Positions 1 through 6,232 of a stretch of DNA of 7,304 bases are shown in pieces. Positions within the stretch are counted from its first letter, which is position 1. The number at the start of each line of letters is the position of its first letter. The stretch lies in the NCBI GenBank assembly GCA_946538475.1, contig CAMNGN010000100.1, positions 1 to 7,304 of the forward strand, in the 5' to 3' direction. Position numbers and translations under genes: made by a program. The notes below the pieces were generated by a model that searched no databases, was not told where the DNA came from, and saw nothing but the letters and a program-made list of their open reading frames with translations. Source of the DNA: an uncultured Blautia sp. GTDB taxonomy: Bacteria; Bacillota; Clostridia; Lachnospirales; Lachnospiraceae.

Positions 1-11
1 TGAATAACGGG

Positions 12-59
12 GACAGGTTCCGTGACTCAGTGAGTCACGGAACCTGTCTAAATTTTTTT
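12..59 (+). terminator. Perfect 18-bp palindrome plus T-run: probable terminator of upstream gene, REP-like
   Basis: The left arm GACAGGTTCCGTGACTCA (12-29) is the exact reverse complement of 31-48, with a single G at 30 in the centre. As RNA this would fold into a stem of about 17 bp with a 3-base loop. Seven T's follow at 53-59, while the other side has no T-run, so it is shaped as a rho-independent terminator for a + strand gene that ends left of the window. The GGGGACAGGTTCC-type arm resembles palindromes I associate with REP elements in Clostridia; that link is from memory and is not shown here. Upstream bases 1-11 show no recognisable gene end. Confidence 0.7.
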
Positions 60-80
60 GACAATTTAGAAAAAAAGGTG

Positions 81-109
81 TTGACAAACCAAAAATGTGG
101 TGCTATGTT
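81..109 (+). promoter_or_regulatory. Sigma-A promoter of the hrcA-grpE-dnaK-dnaJ operon
   Basis: The -35 box TTGACA (81-86) is a perfect consensus. A 17-bp spacer leads to a -10 box TATGTT (104-109) preceded by TGC, which makes it an extended -10. Transcription should start near base 116, just before the CIRCE operator. The A/T-rich stretch at 50-78 could act as an UP element. A vegetative promoter under HrcA control is the normal arrangement for class I heat-shock genes. Confidence 0.9.
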
Positions 110-122
110 AATACCATAAATG

Positions 123-149
123 TTAGCACTCCCCTAATTCGAGTGCTAA
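123..149 (+). promoter_or_regulatory. CIRCE operator (HrcA binding site)
   Basis: The sequence TTAGCACTC (123-131), nine bases, then GAGTGCTAA (141-149) is an exact match to the consensus CIRCE inverted repeat with its N9 spacer. Symmetry continues two bases further on each side (121-151), giving an 11-bp perfect dyad. It lies 11 bases after the -10 box, so it overlaps the start of the transcript and can act both as a DNA operator and as a hairpin at the mRNA 5' end. It is the only CIRCE I see in the window. Confidence 0.97.
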
Positions 150-183
150 CAGATATAAAAGGCAGTACAGTCCGCACAGGAGA

Positions 184-190
184 AAGGAGG
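184..190 (+). promoter_or_regulatory. Ribosome binding site of hrcA (supports GTG start)
   Basis: AAGGAGG lies 8 bases before the GTG at 199. The strong match and ideal spacing support this non-ATG start, as does the family-typical N-terminus that follows. Confidence 0.85.
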
Positions 191-198
191 GATCTTCC

Positions 199-1239
199 GT
201 GGACACACGTCTCGATGAGCGAAAAAAGAAAATTCTCAAAGCCATCATTCGTACTTACATGGAAACAGGCGAGCCTGTCGGATCCCGAACCATTTCGAAG
301 TACGCGGATTTAAATGTCAGCTCCGCCACCATCCGCAACGAGATGTCAGATCTGACGGACATGGGCTACATCGTTCAGCCCCACACGTCGGCGGGACGTA
401 TTCCTTCGGACAAAGGCTATCGTCTTTATGTCGATGAGCTGATGAAGGAGAAGGAGGAAGAGATCGCCGAGATCCGAGATCTGATGATCGCGCAGACGGA
501 CAAGATGGACAAGATCCTGAAAAAAGTGGCAAAGGTCCTGGCTTCCAACACCAATTATGCCGCGATGGTCACGGTACCGCAGTACAGCGGAAGCAAAGTC
601 AAGTTCATTCAGCTTTCCAGAGTGAACCCGCAGCAGCTGGTCGCAGTCGTTGTGACAGACAACAACGTGATCAGAAACCAGATCATCGAGCTGGATGAGG
701 AGATGGACGATGAGACGATCCTCAAGCTCAACCTTCTGCTCAACACAAACCTGAATGGTGTTCCGATCCAGGATATCAACCTGGGTATGATCGCAAGGCT
801 CAAGGAACAGGCAGGCATGCACAGCAGCGTGGTGGCCACAGTGCTGGATGCGGTGGCGGCGACGATCAGCGTCGACCGGGACGACATGGAGATATATACA
901 TCGGGAGCGACCAACATTTTCAAGTATCCCGAGCTGGCGGACAAGTCTAAGGCGAGCGAGCTGATCTCCGCGTTTGAGGAGAAACAGGAGCTGGCAGACC
1001 TGGTAAAGGAGCATATGTCCGATTCGGAAAACACCGGCCTTTCGGTCTATATCGGCGAGGAAATGCCCATAAAGACCATGAGAGACTGCAGTGTGGTCAC
1101 GGCTACATACGAGCTTGGAAAGGGCATGAAAGGAACGATCGGTATCATCGGTCCAAAACGTATGGATTACGAGAATGTCGTGGACAGCCTGAAGAGCCTG
1201 AAGGTTCAGCTGGACAATCTCCTTAAAAATAAAACGTAG
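199..1239 (+). CDS. hrcA: Heat-inducible transcription repressor HrcA
   Basis: HrcA is a cytoplasmic dimeric repressor that binds CIRCE and shuts off class I heat-shock genes; in B. subtilis it needs GroEL to stay active. This protein has 346 residues, the usual family length. Residues about 1-75 form the winged-helix DNA-binding domain, with the recognition-helix region VSSATIRNEMSDLTDMGYI (40-58) followed by the conserved PHTSAGRIPSDKGYR (61-75). The remainder is the GAF-like and dimerisation part, ending in the family-typical KGTIGIIGPKRMDYENVV block. The gene starts with GTG behind a strong AAGGAGG and is the first gene after its own operator, so it is autoregulated. It ends 17 bases before grpE. 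No missing motif or frameshift is seen. Identification is firm. Confidence 0.97.
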   Translation: MDTRLDERKKKILKAIIRTYMETGEPVGSRTISKYADLNVSSATIRNEMSDLTDMGYIVQPHTSAGRIPSDKGYRLYVDELMKEKEEEIAEIRDLMIAQTDKMDKILKKVAKVLASNTNYAAMVTVPQYSGSKVKFIQLSRVNPQQLVAVVVTDNNVIRNQIIELDEEMDDETILKLNLLLNTNLNGVPIQDINLGMIARLKEQAGMHSSVVATVLDAVAATISVDRDDMEIYTSGATNIFKYPELADKSKASELISAFEEKQELADLVKEHMSDSENTGLSVYIGEEMPIKTMRDCSVVTATYELGKGMKGTIGIIGPKRMDYENVVDSLKSLKVQLDNLLKNKT

Positions 1240-1256
1240 AAAGGTGGTCATGCCGC

Positions 1257-1928
1257 ATGGCAGATGAGAATCAGAATAAATCGGAAGAGATAAAGATCGA
1301 AACTCCGGAATCCGCTGCTGAGGAAGAGATCCCTGTAGAAGGTGCAGAGGAGACCCCTGCAGAAAGTGCAGAGGAAACCGTGACGGAAGCTGCGGACGAA
1401 GCTCCCGCTTCGGAAACCGAAGGCGCAGAGGCAGAGGAACCGGAAGAAAACGGGGAGGATGAAAAAGCCTCTATGTTCGGAAGAAAAAAGAAAGAGATCG
1501 AGAAATGCAAACTGCAGATCGATGAGCTGACCGACAAGCTGAAAAGAAACATGGCCGAGTTTGAAAACTTCCGCAAAAGAACGGAAAAGGAAAAGTCGAG
1601 CATGTACATCATCGGAGCCCGGGACATCGTGGAGAAGATCCTCCCGATCGTCGACAGCTTCGAGAGAGGGCTTGCGCAGGCACAGGAAGGGGACCCCTTC
1701 GCGGACGGCATGAAGCTGGTATACAAACAGCTGATGACGGCACTCGAGGATCTGGGCGTCGCCCCCATCGATGCGGTAGGAAAGGAATTTGACCCGAATC
1801 TTCACAATGCGGTGATGCATGTGGAGGATGAGAACGTCGGAGAAAATATCGTAGTCGAAGAATTTCAGAAAGGCTACACTTACAAAGATTTTGTAGTACG
1901 CCACAGCATGGTTAAAGTGGCTAACTGA
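1257..1928 (+). CDS. grpE: Nucleotide exchange factor GrpE
   Basis: GrpE releases ADP from DnaK and so drives the Hsp70 cycle; in several bacteria it also acts as a thermosensor. The protein has 223 residues. Residues 1-70 are very acidic and low in complexity (Glu/Ala rich), including a tandem 8-residue repeat at 27-42. A basic GRKKK (75-79) leads into the long coiled coil with EFENFRKRTEKEK (101-113). The helical bundle has ARDIVEKILPIVDSFERGL (121-139). The C-terminal beta-wing holds FDPNLHNAVMHVED (178-191) and ends in RHSMVKVAN. The start at 1257 lies 9 bases after AGGTGG. An ATG at 1250 gives only five codons and is ignored. The gene follows hrcA by 17 bases and precedes dnaK by 17. The acidic tail is longer than in E. 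coli GrpE but is common in Clostridia. Confidence 0.97.
   Translation: MADENQNKSEEIKIETPESAAEEEIPVEGAEETPAESAEETVTEAADEAPASETEGAEAEEPEENGEDEKASMFGRKKKEIEKCKLQIDELTDKLKRNMAEFENFRKRTEKEKSSMYIIGARDIVEKILPIVDSFERGLAQAQEGDPFADGMKLVYKQLMTALEDLGVAPIDAVGKEFDPNLHNAVMHVEDENVGENIVVEEFQKGYTYKDFVVRHSMVKVAN
1335..1382 (+). repeat. Two tandem 24-bp units within the acidic tail of grpE
   Basis: Units at 1335-1358 and 1359-1382 share most bases, including GTGCAGAGGA, and encode VEGAEETP and AESAEETV. The unit length is a multiple of three, so a change in copy number would keep the reading frame. It probably arose by local duplication in a disordered region. Confidence 0.7.
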
Positions 1929-1930
1929 CA

Positions 1931-1937
1931 GAGGAGG
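1931..1937 (+). promoter_or_regulatory. Ribosome binding site that fixes the dnaK start
   Basis: GAGGAGG lies 8 bases before the ATG at 1946 but only 2 bases before an in-frame ATG at 1940. The spacing favours 1946, which also gives the canonical N-terminus MSKIIGIDLGTTNS. Confidence 0.85.
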
Positions 1938-1945
1938 ACATGATT

Positions 1946-3841
1946 ATGAGCAAGATTATCGGTATTGACTTAGGAACAACAAACAGCTGCGTAGCAGTTA
2001 TGGAGGGCGGACAGCCCACAGTTATCGCAAACCAGGAAGGTGCAAGAACAACACCGTCCGTAGTCGCCTTCACAAAGACAGGCGAGCGTCTCATCGGTGA
2101 GCCGGCAAAACGTCAGGCAGTAACAAACGCCGAGAAGACCATTTCTTCCATCAAGAGAGAGATGGGTTCCGACTATCGTGTAAACATTGACGGAAAACAG
2201 TACACACCGCAGCAGATCTCTGCATTTATTCTTCAGAAGCTGAAAAAAGACGCAGAGGATTATCTGGGTGAGAAGGTCACCGAAGCGGTCATCACCGTAC
2301 CGGCATATTTCAATGACGCACAGCGTCAGGCTACCAAGGACGCCGGCAAGATCGCAGGCCTTGATGTAAAACGTATCATCAACGAGCCGACAGCAGCAGC
2401 TCTTGCATACGGCCTTGACAACGAAAAAGAGCAGAAGATCATGGTTTATGACCTCGGCGGCGGTACATTCGATGTTTCCATCATCGAGATCGGCGACGGT
2501 GTCATCGAAGTTCTGGCTACAGCCGGCAACAACCGTCTGGGCGGCGATGACTTTGACCAGAAGATCACGGACTACATGCTTGCAGAGTTCAAGAGAACCG
2601 AGGGCGTCGATCTTTCCAACGACAAGATGGCTCTCCAGAGACTGAAAGAAGCGGCAGAGAAGGCGAAAAAAGAGCTTTCTTCCGCAACAACGACCAACAT
2701 CAACCTTCCGTTCATCACCGCTACACAGGATGGACCGAAGCACTTTGATATGAACCTCACCAGAGCTAAATTTGATGAGCTGACACATGATCTGGTAGAG
2801 AAGACAGCAGAGCCGGTACGCCGTGCGCTTTCCGATGCAGGCATCACCGCAAGCGAGCTGGGACAGGTCCTTCTGGTCGGCGGTTCCACCCGTGTACCGG
2901 CCGTACAGGACAAAGTTCGTCAGCTGACCGGCAAAGAGCCGAGCAAGAACCTGAACCCCGATGAGTGTGTAGCTCTCGGCGCTTCCATCCAGGGCGGCAA
3001 GCTTGCCGGCGATACAGGCGCAGGCGACATCCTTCTTCTTGATGTCACCCCGCTTTCCCTGTCCATCGAGACAATGGGCGGCGTAGCTACCAGGCTGATC
3101 GAGAGAAATACCACCATCCCGACCAAGAAGAGCCAGATCTTCTCCACAGCAGCAGACAACCAGACCGCAGTGGATATCAATGTTGTACAGGGCGAGCGTC
3201 AGTTTGCACGTGACAACAAGTCCCTCGGCCAGTTCCGTCTGGACGGAATTCCGCCCGCACGCCGTGGTGTTCCGCAGATCGAGGTTACTTTCGACATCGA
3301 TGCCAACGGTATCGTCAATGTATCCGCCAAGGATCTGGGAACAGGAAAAGAGCAGCACATTACCATCACCGCAGGCTCCAACATGTCTGACGCAGAGATC
3401 GACAAGGCTGTTAAAGAGGCAGCTGAGTACGAGGCACAGGACAGAAAGCGTAAAGAGGCTGTCGATACCAAGAATACCGCGGATTCCATGGTATTCCAGG
3501 TAGAGAACGCACTCTCCGAGGCAGGCGACAAGCTTGACGCTTCCGACAAGGCAGCGGTAGAGTCCGATCTGAACGCACTCAAGGATCTGCTCGCAAAAGC
3601 AGCCAACCCCGAAGATCTCTCCGATTCTCAGGTTGCCGACATCAAGGCGGCTCAGGAGAAGATGATGCAGAGTGCACAGAAACTGTTCGCTAAGATGTAC
3701 GAGCAGACCCAGGGCGCAGGTGCAGGCCAGGCAGGCCCGGGACCTGACATGAGCGGCTTCGGCGGCGCACAGAGCAATGCAGGCGGAAACGAAGCAGGCT
3801 ACGGCGACGATGTGGTAGACGCTGACTATAAAGAGGTTTGA
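1946..3841 (+). CDS. dnaK: Molecular chaperone DnaK (Hsp70)
   Basis: DnaK is the ATP-driven cytoplasmic Hsp70 that binds exposed hydrophobic segments; DnaJ stimulates its ATPase and GrpE resets it. From the ATG at 1946 it has 631 residues. The nucleotide-binding domain shows GIDLGTTNSC (6-15), YDLGGGTFDVS (168-178) and VLLVGGSTRVPAVQ (308-321). The interdomain linker and start of the substrate domain are LLLDVTPLSLSIETMGG (363-379). The helical lid ends in a Gly/Ala-rich, disordered stretch (about 588-620) and an acidic tail, DDVVDADYKEV. The segment around 70-110 lacks the insertion of roughly two dozen residues found in E. coli DnaK, which is a Gram-positive signature. Two stop codons lie in tandem (TGA TAA, 3839-3844). 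An extra ATG at 1940 would add two residues but sits too close to the ribosome binding site. Confidence 0.98.
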   Translation: MSKIIGIDLGTTNSCVAVMEGGQPTVIANQEGARTTPSVVAFTKTGERLIGEPAKRQAVTNAEKTISSIKREMGSDYRVNIDGKQYTPQQISAFILQKLKKDAEDYLGEKVTEAVITVPAYFNDAQRQATKDAGKIAGLDVKRIINEPTAAALAYGLDNEKEQKIMVYDLGGGTFDVSIIEIGDGVIEVLATAGNNRLGGDDFDQKITDYMLAEFKRTEGVDLSNDKMALQRLKEAAEKAKKELSSATTTNINLPFITATQDGPKHFDMNLTRAKFDELTHDLVEKTAEPVRRALSDAGITASELGQVLLVGGSTRVPAVQDKVRQLTGKEPSKNLNPDECVALGASIQGGKLAGDTGAGDILLLDVTPLSLSIETMGGVATRLIERNTTIPTKKSQIFSTAADNQTAVDINVVQGERQFARDNKSLGQFRLDGIPPARRGVPQIEVTFDIDANGIVNVSAKDLGTGKEQHITITAGSNMSDAEIDKAVKEAAEYEAQDRKRKEAVDTKNTADSMVFQVENALSEAGDKLDASDKAAVESDLNALKDLLAKAANPEDLSDSQVADIKAAQEKMMQSAQKLFAKMYEQTQGAGAGQAGPGPDMSGFGGAQSNAGGNEAGYGDDVVDADYKEV

Positions 3842-3882
3842 TAAAGACTGTTTCTGAGATGACAGTGATATGATAGCAGACG

Positions 3883-3910
3883 GTTCACGGTGCAGAAATG
3901 TACCGTGGAC
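3883..3910 (+). other. Intergenic RNA hairpin with GAAA tetraloop between dnaK and dnaJ
   Basis: Bases 3883-3894 pair with 3899-3910 in twelve consecutive pairs around the loop GAAA (3895-3898). Two pairs are G.U wobbles (3885 with 3908, 3892 with 3901), so the fold works in the + strand RNA and is broken in the opposite strand. GAAA is a stable GNRA loop. Only three T's follow (3912-3914), so it is not a clear full terminator. It may slow 3' exonucleases, allow partial termination, or mark an mRNA processing site that raises dnaK over dnaJ; these roles are inferred. A weaker hairpin, ACTGT with ACAGT (3847-3866), precedes it. The rest of the 150-base gap shows no good promoter. Confidence 0.6.
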
Positions 3911-3974
3911 GTTTGCATGTTAAAAGACAGGCGCACGATTGAGTGGTCTGCAGGGACATAGACAGTTAAATGAC

Positions 3975-3980
3975 AGGTGG
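3975..3980 (+). promoter_or_regulatory. Ribosome binding site that fixes the dnaJ start
   Basis: AGGTGG lies 11 bases before the ATG at 3992. An in-frame GTG at 3977 lies inside this motif and so cannot be its start. The same AGGTGG motif precedes grpE. The spacing is slightly long, which may lower translation relative to dnaK. Confidence 0.75.
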
Positions 3981-3991
3981 TATTCAGTTTT

Positions 3992-5149
3992 ATGGCAGAT
4001 AAAAGAGATTACTATGAGGTGCTGGGTGTTGACAGAAACGCCGACGAAGCGCAGCTTAAAAGTGCATACAGAAAACTTGCTAAGAAATATCATCCGGACG
4101 TAAACCCGGGCGATAAAGAAGCGGAGGCAAAGTTCAAGGAAGCAACGGAAGCCTACGGTATACTCAGCGATCCGGATAAGAGACGTCAGTATGATCAGTT
4201 CGGACATGCTGCTTTTGAGAACGGCGGCGGAGGTGCCGGCGGATACGGCGGCTTTGATTTCAGCGGCGCGGATTTCAGCGATATTTTCGGTGATCTGTTC
4301 GGCGGTATGTTCGGCGGCGGCACCAGGCGTGCCTCGAATCAGCCGATGCGCGGAGCCAGCCTGAGAGCCCGCATCAACATCACGTTTGAGGAGGCTGTCT
4401 TCGGCTGTGAGAAAGAGCTGGAGATCACGCTCAAGGATCCATGTACCGCGTGCGGTGGAACGGGAGCAAAGCCGGGCACATCGCCCGTCACCTGTACCAG
4501 GTGCGGCGGCCGCGGCCAGATCGAATATACACAGCAGTCTCTTTTCGGCATGGTGCGAAATGTGTCCACCTGTCCGGAGTGTAACGGCTCCGGCAAGATG
4601 ATCAAGGATAAATGTCCTACCTGCCGCGGAACAGGCTATACTTCGTCCCGCAAGAAGATCCAGGTCACGGTGCCTGCAGGTATCGACAACGGACAGAGCA
4701 TACGCATCCGTGATAAGGGAGAACCCGGCGTTAACGGAGGTCCGAGAGGCGATCTGCTTGTCGAGGTGAATGTGGGAAGACATCCCATCTTCCAGAGACA
4801 GGACATGGATATCTACTCCACAGCACCGCTGACCTTTGCCGAAGCAGCTCTTGGCGGTGACATCATCATCAGCACAGTGGACGGCGATGTCTCGTACCAT
4901 GTAAAACCGGGAACCCAGACGGATACCCGCATCAGACTCAAAGGCAAAGGTGTGCCCTCACTCCGCAACAAGGATGTGAGAGGCGATCATTATGTGACGC
5001 TGATCGTGCAGGTCCCCACGAATCTGAACGCAGCGGCAAAGCGTGCCCTGGAGGACTTTGACGCGGCTTGCGGCAACAGGCCCGCGAGACCGGAAGAGAA
5101 GAAAAAGAAAACCTTCCGCGAAAAACTGAAGGAAACATTTGAAGACTGA
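3992..5149 (+). CDS. dnaJ: Chaperone protein DnaJ (type I Hsp40)
   Basis: DnaJ brings substrates to DnaK and triggers ATP hydrolysis. From the ATG at 3992 it has 385 residues and the full type I layout. The J domain (1-70) carries HPD at 34-36. A Gly/Phe-rich segment follows (about 77-110, with FGDLFGGMFGGG). The zinc-binding domain has all four CxxCxGxG motifs: CTACGGTG (151), CTRCGGRG (168), CPECNGSG (194) and CPTCRGTG (208). The C-terminal substrate and dimerisation domains include GDLLVEVNV and LKGKGVPSL. The end is lysine-rich (KTFREKLKETFED). It lies 150 bases after dnaK, much wider than the other gaps, and its stop is followed by the operon terminator. All key residues are present. Confidence 0.97.
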   Translation: MADKRDYYEVLGVDRNADEAQLKSAYRKLAKKYHPDVNPGDKEAEAKFKEATEAYGILSDPDKRRQYDQFGHAAFENGGGGAGGYGGFDFSGADFSDIFGDLFGGMFGGGTRRASNQPMRGASLRARINITFEEAVFGCEKELEITLKDPCTACGGTGAKPGTSPVTCTRCGGRGQIEYTQQSLFGMVRNVSTCPECNGSGKMIKDKCPTCRGTGYTSSRKKIQVTVPAGIDNGQSIRIRDKGEPGVNGGPRGDLLVEVNVGRHPIFQRQDMDIYSTAPLTFAEAALGGDIIISTVDGDVSYHVKPGTQTDTRIRLKGKGVPSLRNKDVRGDHYVTLIVQVPTNLNAAAKRALEDFDAACGNRPARPEEKKKKTFREKLKETFED

Positions 5150-5160
5150 TGAACAATGTA

Positions 5161-5193
5161 AAGGCGGCTTCGCGTCATGCGGGCCGCTTTTTT
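5161..5193 (+). terminator. Rho-independent terminator of the heat-shock operon
   Basis: GCGGC (5164-5168) pairs with GCCGC (5183-5187). The inner CGC (5171-5173) pairs with GCG (5179-5181), with a wobble and a bulged T between the two helices. The stem is followed at once by six T's (5188-5193), and the A's at 5161-5162 can pair with the first of them. It begins 12 bases after the dnaJ stop. Confidence 0.85.
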
Positions 5194-5199
5194 CTGTGG

Positions 5200-5228
5200 T
5201 TGACTTTCTCTTAAGTGATAAATATAAT
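5200..5228 (+). promoter_or_regulatory. Sigma-A promoter of prmA-rsmE-cysteine desulfurase
   Basis: TTGACT (5200-5205), a 17-bp spacer and a perfect TATAAT (5223-5228) make a near-consensus promoter. Transcription should start near 5235, leaving a leader of about 40 bases. The leader holds a small hairpin, 5238-5243 with 5249-5254. No CIRCE repeat is present, so this unit should not be under HrcA control. Confidence 0.88.
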
Positions 5229-5261
5229 AGATAAACAGTGGAAATCTATTCCGCGTGAAAT

Positions 5262-5268
5262 GGAGAAG
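5262..5268 (+). promoter_or_regulatory. Ribosome binding site that fixes the prmA start
   Basis: GGAGAAG lies upstream of the ATG at 5276, with GGAG ending 10 bases before it. The alternative in-frame GTG at 5255 has no Shine-Dalgarno match and sits directly after the leader hairpin, so 5276 is preferred. Confidence 0.75.
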
Positions 5269-5275
5269 AACAGAC

Positions 5276-6229
5276 ATGAAATGGAACCGTTTGACGATCC
5301 GCACGATCGAAGATGCGGAGGATATGATCATCGCTTCGCTTGCCGACATCGGGATCGAGGGAGTGGAAATAGAAGACAAAAAGCCTTTGACCGAAGAGGA
5401 GAAGGCACAGATGTTTGTGGATATCATGCCGGAAGGCCCTGCAGACGACGGACGTGCATCGCTCAGTTTTTACCTTGATGAGGATGCGGATGTGAATGCG
5501 GTCAAAGCACAGGTGGAAGCGCTCCTCGATGAGCTTCGTTCTTTTATGGACATCGGGGAGGGGACGATCGAAGAATCGGTCACCGAGGATAAAGACTGGA
5601 TCAACAACTGGAAAGAGTATTTTCACCAGTTTTATGTGGACGACATCCTGGTCATTCCTTCCTGGGAGCAGAAAAAGCCCGAGGATGCGGATAAACTTAC
5701 CCTGCATATCGACCCCGGAACCGCTTTCGGTACCGGAATGCACGAGACCACACAGCTGGTCATCCGGCAGCTGAAAAAGCATGTGAAGGATGGGTGCGAG
5801 ATACTTGATGTGGGCACAGGCAGCGGAATTCTGGCGATCCTTGCTCTGATGCTGGGGGCAAAGCATGCGCTCGGCACCGATCTTGACCCGTGTGCGGTCA
5901 ATGCGGTGGAGGAGAACAAAGCCTCCAATAACATCCCCGATAAAGATTTTGATCTGATCATCGGCAATATCATCGATGATAAGGATGTACAGGAGAAAGC
6001 GGGGACAGAAAAATACGATATAGTAACGGCCAATATCCTGGCGGATGTTCTTGTGCCGCTGACTCCGGTCATCGTACCCTGCCTGAAGAAAGGCGGGATA
6101 TACATCTGTTCGGGAATCCTTCAGGAGAAAGAGCAGCAGGTCGTAGACGCGGCGTTATCTGCGGGACTCGATCTGCTCGAAGTGACACGGCAGGGTGAGT
6201 GGAGTGCCGTGACAGCAGTAAAGAGGTGA
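5276..6229 (+). CDS. prmA: Ribosomal protein L11 methyltransferase PrmA
   Basis: PrmA uses S-adenosylmethionine to methylate amino groups of ribosomal protein L11 in the cytoplasm. From the ATG at 5276 it has 317 residues, normal for the family, and starts with the typical MKW. The N-terminal L11-recognition domain spans about 1-100. The linker and family signature follow: DWINNWKEYFHQFYV (107-121) and IDPGTAFGTGMHETT (145-159). The Rossmann methyltransferase fold has motif I, ILDVGTGSGILAI (176-188), the acidic strand end GTDLDP (200-205), and the NIL-type motif TANILADVL (251-259). It begins a new transcription unit and ends three bases before rsmE. A GTG at 5255 would add seven residues, MKWRRTD, which partly echo the true start. 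In B. subtilis its counterpart also lies just after dnaJ. Confidence 0.95.
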   Translation: MKWNRLTIRTIEDAEDMIIASLADIGIEGVEIEDKKPLTEEEKAQMFVDIMPEGPADDGRASLSFYLDEDADVNAVKAQVEALLDELRSFMDIGEGTIEESVTEDKDWINNWKEYFHQFYVDDILVIPSWEQKKPEDADKLTLHIDPGTAFGTGMHETTQLVIRQLKKHVKDGCEILDVGTGSGILAILALMLGAKHALGTDLDPCAVNAVEENKASNNIPDKDFDLIIGNIIDDKDVQEKAGTEKYDIVTANILADVLVPLTPVIVPCLKKGGIYICSGILQEKEQQVVDAALSAGLDLLEVTRQGEWSAVTAVKR

Positions 6230-6232
6230 GCC

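Noticed and set aside
58..63. An earlier TTGACA that could be a -35 box
   Set aside because: At 17 bp downstream there is another TTGACA and no -10 box; the pair at 81-109 is far better.
346..1251. Open frame of 301 codons on the minus strand, opposite hrcA
   Set aside because: It shadows a firmly identified gene and its translation is His/Leu/Arg-rich with no recognisable motif.
1250..1267. ATG at 1250 between hrcA and grpE
   Set aside because: It encodes only five residues before TGA and lies two bases from the ribosome binding site. The ATG at 1257 is correct for grpE.
1970..3358. Open frame of 462 codons on the minus strand, opposite dnaK
   Set aside because: Long antisense frames opposite dnaK are a known by-product of its biased codon use. 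The translation is rich in Cys and Leu, shows no known domain and has no ribosome binding site I can support.
3870..3923. 17-codon frame in the dnaK-dnaJ gap, overlapping the hairpin
   Set aside because: It has no convincing ribosome binding site, and the G.U-containing stem is better explained as an RNA structure.
3842..3991. Possible internal promoter for dnaJ
   Set aside because: The best -35-like match (TTGCAT at 3913) has only CGATTG at the right distance, which is a poor -10 box.
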